Assembly (NCBI RefSeq): GCF_007565055.1
Contig: NC_044558.1
Coordinates: 125,538,235 to 125,602,234 of the forward strand
DNA: 64,000 nucleotides
Origin: Rhinopithecus roxellana
Taxonomy: Eukaryota > Chordata > Mammalia > Primates > Cercopithecidae
Direction of reading: 5' to 3'
Part shown: piece after piece, positions 47,060-58,510 of the stretch
Layout: each line of letters starts with the position of its first letter
How positions within the stretch are numbered: the first letter of the stretch is position 1
Notes under the pieces: model-generated
Told to the model about the DNA's origin: nothing
Seen by the model: the letters and a program-made list of their open reading frames with translations, nothing else
The model's database searches: none
Program-made: the position numbers and the translations under genes

Positions 47060-48280
47060 AAAATTGTTAATTTTGAGGCATATTAAGAAAAGGAGATCAA
47101 AACCCCCACAAAAACCTTGCAATGTGTTCTTTTATTGGTGTGCAGAGGCCTCTAAAAGACTAAACGAATCAAAATTTTTTCCTTAAAAAATTCTTTGCAA
47201 AAAGCAAATGAACTAACCCCAACTGTTCCTTCTCTTTATCCATTTCTGCCTGCATATTCTGACACCACTGACCTTTTTGCTAAATTACCTTTTCACTCGG
47301 AAGATGATGAAAAAAAGAGAAATTAGACAGATACCTAACAAAGTAAGGCCTTCTGATCAGCCAGGCCCATCTGCTGTAACCACTCTCTCTCCATGGTCTA
47401 AAACCGAGCTTAGAGCCATTGGAAAGTATTTCCCTGATCCAAGAGGAACTTCTCAAAAATTTCCTAGGAATTTAGGATCCTCATAGTAGGTTATGATCCA
47501 GGACTTCCTGACCTTTATCAATTTAATCACTTGATATTGAGGCCTGATAAAGCTTGCAAATGGATGATAGCAGCAGAATGGGATAAACCTGAGGAGGATG
47601 TTAAAAACCCCTCCAAAACCTTTTTATGAGAAGGAACAAAAAGAGTTAGAAAAAATGCTAAAATCCTCTTAAATTCAATTTCTAAATTTTCCACAAAAAG
47701 TCGATCAGTCCATCATGAAAACAAAAACAGGATGAACCAGTTTCAGATCATAAACTCTGTAGAAACACTGTTAGAAACACTTGTTTGTGAAACAATCTGG
47801 GCTCAAAGTTCAGCAAGGAGTATTTCCTGCAGGAACAGAAATGGCATTAACTGTTCTATTTATAAGTAGATTCCATTTTGAACTTAGTAATTTAATTAAA
47901 AATATAAACTGGGATGAGAAGTTATAGATATGACTAAATTAGTGGCCTTAACTGAACATTTTGAGAGGACTCTAGAGCCAGAAAAAAACCCAAAAGATTA
48001 ACAAACTTAAATCTCTTTAATTAGAACAGTTACAGGGGCTGGGACCAAACAGACCTTCCCATTCTCCTTTTAAATCACAACCAAGAGGTCCTAGAACAAG
48101 AAATTCTTTGCTCTAAGATAGCTGCTTTATTTGCAAACAACTAGGACAGTGAAAAAGAGATTGTCCCCCTTTAGTAGCAGTCCAGCCATAAGCCTCCCTT
48201 TAGGCCAAACTGTTTTGCCACTAGAGGAAGCCCAAGAGACCTTGATTTGATGATAACATTGATGCAGCTCCAAGGGATTC
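47060..48280 (+). pseudogene. ERV gag remnant (capsid to nucleocapsid)
   Basis: Gag once formed the particle core. A capsid-like run near 47485-47630 (word Gly-Tyr-Asp-Pro-Gly-Leu-Pro-Asp-Leu-Tyr, later Ala-Glu-Trp-Asp-Lys-Pro-Glu-Glu-Asp) fits gammaretroviral-type capsid. A 69-codon frame precedes it at 47277-47486 in another frame. At 48123-48164 a single nucleocapsid zinc knuckle (Cys-X2-Cys-X4-His-X4-Cys in the family) has lost its His (Gln present), and the next codon is a stop. Several other stops and shifts lie between. The gene is dead. Confidence 0.75.
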
Positions 48281-48289
48281 TGTGATAAA

Positions 48290-48758
48290 TTGCTCCCCAT
48301 TATACCCTTAAATAAACATGGAGAAACAGAGGTTAAAATAAATGGGGAGTCATGTAAAGTCCTGATGGATACTAGAGCTATTCTATCTATAATCAATCCC
48401 ACTTTAATAGGCCAACAAATTCCTTGGAGTAGAAAGGTCGTTTCTGTGGTAGGCGATTCAAATCAAATTCAAGAGATTCCAATATCTGAAGTTGGGGCTC
48501 TTTTCAGAAAAACACTCCTTTTTACTATGTGAAATCACTCCAGCAAATTTGCTAGGGCAAGACTTACTTTCAAAGCTAAAAGGGCACATAAAATTTTGCT
48601 TAGAGGGAGAAAAAATATTAGAGTTTCCTGAGTCTTCTGAACCAGAATTTTTATGCTGTCTACAGGCAGAAATTGATAAGAACAAAACTCAGGCTTGCAA
48701 TACCCCGATCATTCAAAAATACCTGAATCTTCATGGGCCTCTTCTTCAATTGATATAG
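48290..48758 (+). pseudogene. ERV protease remnant
   Basis: The frame at 48290-48532 includes the active-site region at 48368-48379, where the usual Asp-Thr-Gly-Ala reads Asp-Thr-Arg-Ala, a substitution at a residue essential in retroviral aspartic proteases. A frameshift then moves to 48492-48758, which carries the C-terminal block Leu-Leu-Gly-Gln-Asp-Leu-Leu. The latter matches the conserved protease end in class I pol. The frame break and the Gly-to-Arg change make it inactive. Confidence 0.75.
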
Positions 48759-50260
48759 GAAGAATTAAAGTGTGGAACCTATAAAAGTCCAAATAGACCG
48801 TTCTACACTTTTGCTTAAATTATCACAATATCCACTAAATCCTGAAGCAATTTAAGAGCTCTCACCAGTTATAGAAGATTTAATTAAACAAGGACTTATA
48901 ATTTCATGCACCAACCCTTGTAACACTCTGGTCCTACCAGTTAAAAAGCCAAATGGATGAGGTGGGAGATTTGCTCAAAATTTAGGGGCAAGCAATAAAA
49001 TTGTACTATCAAGATTTTCTGTAGTCCAAAATCCTAATACTCTATTATTTAAGGTACCCACAGATGCCAAGTGGCTCACGGCAATAGATTTTGCTTAGTC
49101 TTCTTTAGACTGCTTGTTCATAAAGAGCATCAACACTTGTTTGCCTGCTAGAAAACATTAGCAGTACCCCTGGGCTCTAATGCCACTGGGGTTTACCAAA
49201 GCCCCTTCCTATTTTTCATAGACATTGCATCAGGACTTATTACACTATAGTTTCCTTAAAAATCCTACCCTCATTCAGGAGGTAGGTGACTTCTTGTAAT
49301 ACTCTCCCACTAAAGAGCAGAGTGCTCTGAAATGGACTGTTTGCCTTTCACAGCAACTCTCACATAAAAGTCACAAGGCTTTTATGGAAAAACTTCAGTT
49401 TTCAGAGAAAGATCCCACTATTTGGGACATGACTTGACTGCTAAAGGGATTTCCCTCTCACCTAAGAGAGTACAAACTATTCAGTTTTCCTCAACCTGCA
49501 ACCAAAAGACAATTGAGAGGTTTTCTTGGACTTGCAGGATGTTACAGATTCTGAGTTCCAATTTTTTTCTTAATGGCCTCATCATTGTATGAGTCTACTA
49601 AAAATGTTGTACCAGAGGCTTTACTTTGGGAAGACAGTCATGAGCAGACTTTTAGCCAAGTGAAATTGACTTTACAACAGCCTTCAGCTTTATAAATTCC
49701 AAATTACACTAAACCTGTTACCTTGTTCATTTGTGAACGTAACTGTCAGGCATTAGGAGTTCTTAGTGAAGAACATGCGGAAAAACATAGGCCAATTGCG
49801 TATTATATCCCAGAATTAGACCCAGTAGCTAAGGCATATCCTAGTTGTTTAAAAGCAGTAGCAGCAGCAGCCAAGCTGTAAAAGCTTCATCTGATCTGGT
49901 TTTAGGAAATGAACATAATTTGCAAGTCCTACATGTTGTGGAAAGTCTACTAAATTCCAACAAAACCCAATATTTTTCAGTAAGTAGACTAACATCTTAT
50001 AAAATGCTTCTCCAATTTCCTAGTCTTTGTCTAAAATGCTCAGTACATGTAACCCTCCTACTCTGTTACCTCTGCCTAACAATGATGAAGACCATAATTG
50101 TGTAAGGATAGTGTCAGAAATAGTTACTTCTCCTGTTGACTTACGAGATGCTCCATTGGGTAATATTGAATTAAAACTTTTTATTCATGGGTTCTATGCC
50201 AAAAACTCAGAAGGAAAATATCAGGCAGGGTGTGTTGTTGCTACTTACAATAAATAAATA
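48759..50260 (+). pseudogene. ERV reverse transcriptase and RNase H remnant
   Basis: RT words in order: a Val-Lys-Lys-Pro-Asn-Gly block near 48940, Ala-Ile-Asp-Phe near 49081 followed by a stop, and Pro-Trp-Ala-Leu-Met-Pro-Leu-Gly-Phe near 49170. At 49279-49290 the catalytic Tyr-Val-Asp-Asp position reads Glu-Val-Gly-Asp, with a stop soon after. RNase H begins near 50130 in the frame ending at 50257; its first catalytic Asp (Asp-Gly-Ser in the family) reads His-Gly-Phe. Many stops. Copying and RNA-degrading activities are lost. Confidence 0.75.
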
Positions 50261-50990
50261 GGGAATGGAATTCTTCCTCAATTTAAGTCAACTCAACCTA
50301 CAGAGCATTTTGCCCCCACCCAAGCTTGTCATGTAAGTAAATACAAGTGAGTAAATCTTAATATGGATGGCAGATATGCTTTTGGAGTAATTCACAATTT
50401 AGACGTAATATGGAAACTATGAGTTTCTCACTTTTAGTGGGACGCCCATCAGAAATGGACTCCAAGTAGATAAACTCATTTTTGCTATCTTGTTACCATA
50501 ATAGATCACCCTTACTAACATTGAAGTTCATACCTATAGATCTGAACCTATGTTGGTTCAGGGAATGATTTATCACATGTTTATGCTAAATCAGCTAGTG
50601 CTTAAACTGTTTGGATATGCAATCTGAATAAACTCCATAAGATTAATCCAAGCCAACTCCCTTGCGGTGACCTATTTAATAAGCAGTGTAATGTACCTGA
50701 TTTGGAAAAACAAAATTTGTATCTTAAAAAATGTAAATTTAATGTTAAGTGCAGGCTCACAGAGGGGCTGGACAGGCCCCTGGTTCTTCCTGAGTTTTTG
50801 AAGCTTCTGTTCTTAAAAGCTCTGCATTCCACAACTTTTCATTAAACAGACAAAATAATCTAAATTATGAAATAAGTACAGTTTAGGTGATTGTTCCAAA
50901 ATTGCTAAAATGGTCTATAACAATGTTTGGCTTGTCAAACAACTTCATGTGCTTTTTTTTTTCTTATTTTCTGTTGCTCTAATCCTTTCC
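50261..50990 (+). other. ERV interior, poorly resolved (end of pol)
   Basis: By position this should hold the rest of RNase H and integrase, but it is too short for a full integrase (about 1.1 kb expected), so a deletion is likely. I cannot pick out the zinc-binding or catalytic motifs. Confidence 0.35.
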
Positions 50991-51409
50991 TTTTCCCTAC
51001 AGGAAAGTCCATGGGACCATACGCAATGGATGGCTTTAGCTCAAGATTATGCTCTAACTCAAAACCATTAATTGTTGAGTTAGTGAGTTAATGCCAAAAA
51101 ATCAAGAAACTTACACTGATGCCAGTGCCTCTCCACATTCCCAATGACAATCACTTTGAAACTCCAAGGGAAGACTAAAAAGCTATCCTTGATATTCTAA
51201 ACACTACTGCTACTTGCTTTCCTGCATTCACTAAAGACAGCACTCTATTATATTTTAATAATCTGATTATTACCAAATATAGAAAATAAATCCAAGTGAT
51301 GCCTGCAAAAGGTGTGTTGTGCTTCCTGACATCACATACTCAAGATCTGGGAATCATCTATGTGGTTACAATTATTTGCTTGGATTAAATTCAGTTGGGT
51401 CTCTTTTGA

Positions 51410-51640
51410 CTAAATGTGGAGATGTGTATATATATACACACACATATGCACACTAAATGTGGAGATATATATCTCCACATTTATATATATATGTCTCCAC
51501 ATTTATGTGTATATATACACACACACACATAAACGTGGAGACATACATATATAGAGGAATATATATGTATATAGAGAGGAATATATAAATGTGTGTGTAT
51601 ATATATATCCACATTTAGTGTGCATATACATATGCTCTTA
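51410..51640. repeat. Nested AT/CA palindrome cluster
   Basis: 51455-51482 is a perfect 28-bp palindrome (half: aaatgtggagatat). Around it, 'atgcacactaaatgtgg' (about 51447) and its complement 'ccacatttagtgtgcatat' (about 51610) are the arms of a larger inverted repeat, with more 'ccacattta' and 'taaacgtgg' words between them and (TA)n/(CA)n fillers. It is cruciform-prone DNA embedded in ERV env. Confidence 0.9.
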
Positions 51641-52101
51641 CAACCTAACACTTATAGGGAGCCATAGAAAAGTGAATTTCATACCAGCCCTTGTTCAGGA
51701 ACTATGCAGATTTATGAGCAAACAAATCTAACTGACTCCTGCTCAAATGCAACTAGGTGACCCTCTTCTCCAATCTCTGAGGGCCTATATTGGATCTGCA
51801 GAAAATCTGCATATTTCATTTTTTACCTCCTCTCTGGTTTGGATCTTGCTATTTGACTTAGCTCACTCCTGCTTTCGAATAGCTTTCCCTGAAAATTCTC
51901 ATAATGGGCAAGTCTTACGATCAGAAGCCAACACAATCAATAACCAAAATTATCAGTAGCATTGAAATAGACAAAGATGAGCTAGTTTCCACTGGGGAAG
52001 GATTCTAAGGAGGTTTCTGGGGACTTGCTCTTAGAGTAGTGGGGTACCAGTTGTATGAAATTTAAAGCTAATCTATAAATTGAGAAAAATTGGATTTTCA
52101 G

Positions 52102-52631
52102 TGTATTAGTCTGTTTTCATGATGCTAACAAGGACACATCTGAGACTGGGTAATTTATAAAGGAGACAGGTTTAATGGACTCACAGTTCCACATAGCTGG
52201 GGAGGCCTCACAACTATGATAGAAGGCAAATGAGGAGCAAAGTCACATCTTACATGGCAGAAGGCAAGAGTGTATGTGCAATGAAACTTCTCTTAATAAA
52301 ACCATCAGATTTTATAGTGAGATTTATTCACTATCACAAGAACGGTTAATAGTGAATAGTAAGGCTTATTCACTGTCATGAGAACAGCATGAGAAAAGCC
52401 CATGATTCAATTACCTCTCACTGGTCCTTCCCATGACACATGGGAATTATGGGAGTCAAACTCCATGATTCAATTACTTCCCACCAGGTCCCTCCCATGA
52501 CACATGGGAATTATGGGAGTCAAACTCCATGATTCAATTACCTCCCACCAGGTCCCTCCCATGACACATGGGAATTATGGGAGCTACAATTCAAGATGAA
52601 ATTTGGGTGGGGACACAGCCAAATCATATTG
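52102..52631 (-). mobile_element. Solo MST-type MaLR LTR, antisense, with internal expansion
   Basis: On the plus strand it begins 'tgtattagtctgttttcatg' and ends 'caaatcatattg', complementary to MaLR LTR ends. The exact 5-bp duplication TTCAG is at 52097-52101 and 52632-52636. It is about 530 bp rather than about 360-430 because a ~63-bp block is present three times (52401-52463, 52464-52527, 52528-52590) and another segment near 52310-52380 is partly doubled. It was inserted into the ERV after that integrated. Confidence 0.93.
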
Positions 52632-53589
52632 TTCAGCTACTCAAACCTCCTATGGTTTCAGGTGGGTAAAAGCCACTTTCTGAAAGATAGAAAGTAACAT
52701 ATGTGTTCAACAGAAACACTTAAATATCATGCAGCTTTAGATCTTTTTACTCAAGGTAGGAGCCTATGTTTGGCATTTAACAAAACTTAATGTTATATAC
52801 TTCTCTCTCCCCTGATTTTGTTACTACAGAAAACTTAGTTATTAATAAATATGTGGCTAATACTGCTGTTTCCTTAGACACTGCCAACAAACACATTAAA
52901 GAAACCTCCCAAGAGAAAATAACACATTAAATGTTTACAGGAACAATTAGCATTTGGTTTGCAAACATCCTAGATAATGGATGGCAAGTTTGGGATTTCC
53001 AAAGGTTTCTAATCTTTTTATTTATTCTAGTTAGGTCTCCAGGTTATTATGACTTGTGTTACCAGGGTAACAGTTAAAATGGATACCTCTTTAAATTAGA
53101 CCACGTTACAACCACGGTTCTTAATCTCTATCACACTCCAAATAATGACTATGACCAATTAGACACTAATGCTGTTGACCTGCCTACATTGCCTGAGCTG
53201 TGGTTTGTTTAACATGGTTTGGTTCATTTCATAAAAACTCTTGTTAAGAAATACTCCTTTGTATTTTGATATTATCTTTTTGATATCATGATAATAGTCC
53301 CTCTTGTGTTCTATAGCCTCTCAAGTCTTAAATGTTTTGTGTGCAGCCATCCGTTGAGAGTTAAATGGTTTCACTTTGACTAGGTCAGCAAGAACAGAAA
53401 GAATCATTCAGCTGGTGTTTAGCTGTGACTTGTGAACTCCATGCTGACATCAAAGAGGACTTGTGACTTCATACTAAGACTACCTAACACTTGTGAATTT
53501 CATATTGAGACAAAATAAATCATTTACGAAGGTGACGGTGAGTAAAGTCAATGCCTAAAGTTTGGTCAGTCTCTCTAAATCGAGAGGCT

Positions 53590-53606
53590 GAGCAAAAGGA
53601 GTGGAT
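53590..53606 (+). promoter_or_regulatory. Polypurine tract of the class I ERV
   Basis: 'gagcaaaaggagtggat' directly precedes the 3' LTR start 'tgttaaatc'. Position and purine richness fit the plus-strand primer of a retrovirus. Confidence 0.7.
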
Positions 53607-54009
53607 TGTTAAATCAAACTAAAATCTGGCCCAAGAAGGTATTCTTATTCTTGAGTCCTTATGGATGAACTGTAACCTAATTTAGTAGATAGGCATACTC
53701 CTAACTGAGGAGGATGCTTCTATCCCAGCAGCCATACTCACAGAGAGCCACTGTTCAAACTGTGGTCAAATAAGGCAAATGCTGAGCTATAAACAATCTG
53801 GCTGTTTCTGTACCTCACTTCCATTTTCTGTACAACACTATCATTTTTCTGTATATAAATTTGCTCTGACCACATGGCATCCTTGGAGTCTCTCTGAATC
53901 TGCTTTGATTCTGGGGGCTACCTGATTCTCAAATCTTATTATGCATTATGTATTTTGCTTAATTAAGCTGTGTTAAATTTAAATTTTAAATTTTAAACTA
54001 AATTTAACA
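53607..54009 (+). repeat. 3' LTR of the class I ERV
   Basis: It begins 'tgttaaatcaaactaaaatc' and contains a TATA-like 'ctgtatataaatttgctctg' at 53848-53867. The end is blurred by an AT-rich run ('aaatttaaattttaaa'), so the right limit is approximate. It differs from the 5' LTR at many sites and in length, indicating an old insertion. Confidence 0.8.
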
Positions 54010-54994
54010 TTGCCAAATTCACCACCTTTGGAAAGTTACCAGAAATCTTTCACATAACTACTCCTTAACCACTTTCACCTTCATCAGAATATAATCTTAA
54101 GCAGATATTCGAGAACAGCTAAAAAGAGTTTTCAAAATTATTTCTAAAAACCAGTTTCTTCTTGAAAATAAGTAGCATATTCCAAGTAAAATCTAATCTA
54201 TCAATAGCAGTTTTAATATCATGTTCCTTCAAAGATACCTCATTAACTTTTTAAATAGATAAATGAGGAAACAGTATGGCAACAGTGAAAATTGCATAAC
54301 TTTAATGAGAGACTCATTAATACAGGCATATATTATCTATCTAAAAGGCTGATGTAAATACCAAATTCATATAAATAAAAATCACTGTCATCATTTAAAT
54401 GTTCTATAAGTATAATTTTATAAAGGAGTTCTCTCTTTATAAAATAGATGTGTAATACCTCTATTCATGTCCCCTACTCTTTAGATAGCGATTTTGATGT
54501 TATATCTAAAATAACAGTTTGCACTTACATTGCATCCTAAGGTGCCATATTTTCTTACTGAATAATATGGCATGTCTAAAAGCTTTAATATTTTTCCTAG
54601 TTGAGTATTTTCCTAGTTAGTATTATTTTCTAAAACACTGTTTCTCTATAACAAACATGTTATGCCATAATTGAAGAAATCTGCTATCAACATACCTCAA
54701 CTTCTAAAATATGACTCCCACTATAAAGATGAAACTCCTTTTGTAAAGTAAGCAATAACCTTTTTATATACTTGCTTTGAAAGTTTGAATTTTTCTAAGA
54801 TTTTCCTTATTTCAAGAAAAATATTCTCTTTTTTGTGCTCAAATTACTAAAAACATCTATTTTATGCTTTAATTCATATGGGTAGCAGACTAGGTAGTTA
54901 CTTCTAGCATCTGTTTGTTACAAAGCTCAGTGTACCCTTAAGGCATACCCTTCATTAACATTGAACATAAAAACACTGTTATTAAATTTGGCGG
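54010..54994. other. Unclassified AT-rich DNA
   Basis: No gene or named repeat. Confidence 0.45.
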
Positions 54995-55274
54995 CATGGC
55001 TGAGAGCAGTGGCTCACTCCTGTAATCCCAGCACTTTGGGAGACTGAGGTGGGTGGATCATCTGAGGTCAGGAGTTCCAGACCAGCCTGGCCAAAGTGGA
55101 GAAATTCTGTCTCTACTAAAAATACAAAAATTAGCCGGGCGTGGTGGCGAGCACCTGTAATCTCAGTTACTTGGGAGGCTGAGGTAGGAGAAATGCTTGA
55201 ACCTGGAAGGCAGAGGTTGCAGCCGAGATTGTTCCATTGCACTCCAGCCTGGGCGACTGAGCGAGATTCCATCT

Positions 55275-55305
<31 letters not shown>
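54995..55305 (+). mobile_element. Alu (AluS-like), sense, long poly(A)
   Basis: It starts near 'ggcatggctgagagcagtgg', has both arms, lacks the usual 'gtga' before 'gccgagat', and ends in about 31 A. Confidence 0.93.
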
Positions 55306-55308
<3 letters not shown>

Positions 55309-57506
55309 GCCTGCGTGAATAATACAGAAATCATGAATTTAAATTATTACTGATATCCAGAGAAAACGGGAATATCTCAGCCTTTAAACAAGAATTCCAC
55401 TTTATTTCTAGAAAATGAAATTATTAAGTTGTAAATCAGAGCTGTGCCAGGGCACGAAGCTATTCTTGATCTTCAAACAACACTACAGTATTTCAGAAAT
55501 ACTGATTTATGTTGTATCTCCCCTCCAGAGAATCTTAAGTTTACTTCTGCAAGGCAATGAAAACCTTTTAAATGATATGTTTGGCATTTTCTTATTTTAT
55601 AAACAGGCAAAATAAAATATGTAGCAGGTCCTGAAATATGCACCTGACCTAGAATATGTGAGTAGATGGATTCATGAACTACCATCAAACACTATAATTT
55701 AACACAGCTTCAGGGCAAAGCATGCTTTTTTAATGATGTTACCTAATTTAAACAATTTTTTTCTCAAACTGCAAATGTTCCTACTATGCTTTTTGCTACT
55801 TTGGAACTGGAATTGTACCAGATTCTGTAGGCTGCATGTCTAAAAAAGTCACTGAGGTGTGGAAAATATGACTGTTATAATCATTTTTTATATCATTAAC
55901 CTTGACTGTAATGCTATCTTTCTTCCCATTTCTATCAAAATTGAACTAATTTTCAATGGTTCAATTCACTGTGAGAATATAAAGCATATGGAGGTTCTTA
56001 GGGTCAGAATAACCTGAGTTTTGATTACCTTTTGTCTACATGCTTGCAATGGGGAGAGTACAACCTTCGGCATCTTATTTCGCCTCTCAGAGCCTCAGTT
56101 TTCTGAGTTGGAGAGTTAAGCCCCTACTCACCATCATGATTATGTGTCTAAAGTCTGCAAAACTTAAAATCTGTTTTGCTCAGACTCATACAGCCCCAAA
56201 TATCTGAATCTACTTTTCTTTTATATTTCCACCTCTTAATCATTGATTTGATACAGGAAAGAAGGGGTCCCTTACAACTTCTCAGAGCAGAGTCAATCAG
56301 GAAACAAACTTTTATTTGCTTAATCCCTGAATATTTAGGGCCTCTACGTTGCAGTGACTGAAATTAGATTCTTACCAGTATGCTTATATGTTACATAAAA
56401 ATTATACAGCTGGACAAAGCAAGAGGGAAGCTCACCAAATCAGGTTCCTTCATGTACTCTCCTGTTTCCTCCTATTTCTCTGTCTCTTCCCTTTATCTGT
56501 TCTGATTCTCTCTTGCTAAAAACTGACTTATCCCATATGGCTGGAAACAGTCATGGATGATGCCAGAGTTCCATCCTCAGAGTTTCTTAAACTCTTGAAA
56601 CCTCAGTTGACTTTCTGTTAATTGGAGTTAATAAGAATAATAATATTTATTTAATGAAAAGAAGCAGTACATAGAGTATCTTGTTTCTTTGGCCTAGAGA
56701 AGCTTTTTGTCTAGCAAAACTGTCACATTAAGATAAATTGAAAAATTTGCTATTGACAAAAAAATAAATAAATTCTCTGCCTTATTCTTTCTCAAAAATA
56801 AAATCTGGACATTTTTCTTTGATATTTTAATAACATTGAGTTAAATTAAATGCTGATATTTTAAGATGCTACTCTTATAATTGTCATTACTATATCCTAC
56901 ATTAATACATTAATATTCAATTCAACCCTAAAAATTTTATATACTACAGTAGTGAAAAACTAAAATATCTACTACTGGAGAACAGAAAAGGTTTGGTTTA
57001 CTTCTGCAGAAATCACAGTGAGATGTGAAAAGGCCTCAACATCTTTGCATATGAAAGCACAGACAACAGCATATGGTCATTTTATCACCAAATTATTTGA
57101 TGTAATATTAAATTATCAACTTTGGTATTGTCCTTTTGTTCAGAAAGATTGAATTACATATTTTAGTGAAATAAAAAATTTCCTTCTATCTGAGTGCTTC
57201 AATCCATCATGGCTCTACACAGCTCTGAATACCTATTGAGAAAGTTGAGCTCAAAAGCACAGTGACTTGAAGAAAATATTTAAGTGGTAGTAAATATTCA
57301 AGAGAGTCTCCTAAATGACTTAGGTGGAATGAAATAGAAATATGAAAAAGTGTAAAATGTTCTTCAGGCAACCTTGAATACATTAATTTTGTGGGTGGAG
57401 AATTAGGCTTACAACATATACATATAGATATGGATGTATATGGATAAGTCATACTCAGAGTTTCTTAAATTCAATTCTCTAAACTTCAGTTGGCTTCCTA
57501 TTCCTA
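55306..57506. other. Mostly unclassified DNA with a MIR fragment
   Basis: 56020-56130 ('taacctgagttttgattacc', 'cctctcagagcctcagtttt') is a sense MIR. The rest has no gene or repeat I can name; short frames are unremarkable. Confidence 0.45.
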
Positions 57507-57547
57507 TAGGTTGGTGCAAAAGTATTTGCAGTTTTGGACCATGAATT

Positions 57548-57913
57548 TTAAATCATTATATAAGAACTAGGTTCAAACACATCTTTATTAATCAAAATAG
57601 GAACCATTACAGTCAACACATTTTTGCCAACAACAAGAGTAAACTTGTTTACTCCTGTAGCGTAAAAATCCATGCTTTGGGATTTGATGAACTCTTGGAA
57701 AGCATTTTCTGCATCCTGCTGGTTGTGGAAGCATTTTCCCTGCAAAAACTTGTTGAGATGCTTGAAGAAGTGATAGTCAGTTGGTGAGAGTTCAGGTGAA
57801 TATAATGGAAGAGGCAAAACTTTGTAGCCCAATTCATTCAACTTTTGAGGCATTGGTTGTGCACTGTGTGGTTGGGTATTGTGGAGAAGAATTTGGCCCT
57901 TTCTATTGACCAA
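57548..57913 (-). pseudogene. Hsmar1 transposase C-terminal fragment
   Basis: The 121-codon frame covers the catalytic-domain end of a mariner transposase. It has Tyr-Ser-Pro-Glu-Leu-Ser-Pro-Thr-Asp-Tyr-His-Phe-Phe (family: a DD34D catalytic domain with the third Asp here) and Phe-His-Asn-Gln-Gln-Asp-Ala-Glu-Asn. The first Asp of 'His-Asp-Asn' is changed (His-Asn-Thr here). The same family supplied the transposase part of primate SETMAR, but there is no SET exon here. The upstream part of the gene is frameshifted and then inverted. Confidence 0.88.
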
Positions 57914-58303
57914 TGCCTGCTGCAGACATTGCAGTTTTCAGTGCGTCTCATCAATTTGCTGAGCATACTTCCCAGGTGTAATGATTTCACCTGGATTCAG
58001 AAAGCTGTAGTGGATCAGACCAGTAGCAGACCACCAAACAGTGACCATGATCTTTTTTTAGTGCAAGTTTGGCTTTGGGGAGTACTTTGGAACTTCTTCT
58101 CAGTTCAACCCCTGAGCTGGTTATCACCGGTTGTATAAAATCCACTTTCTATTGCACATCACAATTCGATCAATAAATGGTTCATTGTTGTTGCAGAGAA
58201 TAAGAGAAGATGATACTTTCAAACTGCAATTTTTTAAAATTTTTGCTCAGCTCATGAAGCACCCACTTACTGAGCTTTTTTACCTTTCCAATTTGCTTCA
58301 AAT

Positions 58304-58509
58304 GCTAAAAGACCACAGAGTGGTCGGCATTGAGTTCTTTGGCAACTTCTCCTGTAGTTGTAAGAGGATCAGCTTTGATGATGAGTGTAGTGGCCAGCCA
58401 TCAGAAGCTGACTATGACCAATTGAGAGCAATCATCGAAGCTGATCCTTTTACAACTACAGGAGAAGTTGGCAAAGAACTTAATGTCTATCATTCTCTGG
58501 TCTTTTAAA
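58304..58509. repeat. Inverted repeat inside Hsmar1 (about 79-bp arms, 48-bp loop)
   Basis: Left arm 58304-58382 read in complement and right arm 58431-58509 share 'ttacaactacaggagaagtt' and 'ctctgtggtctttt'/'ctctggtctttt', with roughly 85-90% agreement by eye. Both encode the same transposase N-terminal stretch in opposite orientations. Confidence 0.88.
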
Positions 58510-58510
58510 T

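Larger units (their letters stand above)
50991..53250 (+). pseudogene. ERV env remnant, interrupted
   Basis: Between the pol remnant and the 3' end lie short frames (for example 51747-51959, 70 codons) and blocks compatible with a surface/transmembrane protein, but no complete domain. The region is split by the AT/CA palindrome cluster and by an MST solo LTR. The part just before the PPT (53280-53360) closely resembles the stretch at 59800-59870 of the second ERV, supporting env-tail identity. Non-functional. Confidence 0.5.
46160..54009 (+). mobile_element. Class I endogenous retrovirus (gammaretrovirus-like), two LTRs, degraded
   Basis: 5' LTR, PBS, gag, protease, RT, RNase H, env remnants, PPT and 3' LTR appear in the normal order over 7.85 kb, so this is a nearly complete provirus. 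Every gene is broken by stops and frameshifts. LTRs of about 440 and 400 bp, a tRNA-Leu-like PBS and gammaretroviral-type Gag/Pol words indicate class I; the LTR resembles the MER4/PRIMA4 group, but the subfamily is not assigned. A solo MST LTR (52102-52631) and an AT/CA palindrome cluster interrupt it. I could not find a convincing target duplication. Confidence 0.85.
57507..58510 (-). mobile_element. Hsmar1 mariner, antisense, 5' part replaced by a fold-back
   Basis: The left end carries the Hsmar1/MADE1-type terminal repeat 'taggttggtgcaaaagta' at 57507-57524, next to a TA target. Reading on the minus strand, the transposase C-terminal half (57548-57913) and then a frameshifted middle part (to about 58380) are recognisable. 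Beyond about 58383 the sequence turns round: 58383-58509 encodes transposase N-terminal DNA-binding-domain sequence on the plus strand. The expected 5' terminal repeat is missing. Length to the turn is about 880 bp against about 1.3 kb for a full Hsmar1. Confidence 0.9.

Noticed and set aside
57548..58508. Possible SETMAR-like fusion gene because of the mariner transposase
   Set aside because: No SET-domain exon or host splice context; the transposase is frameshifted, inverted at its 5' part and flanked by its own terminal repeat, so it is an ordinary dead Hsmar1 copy.
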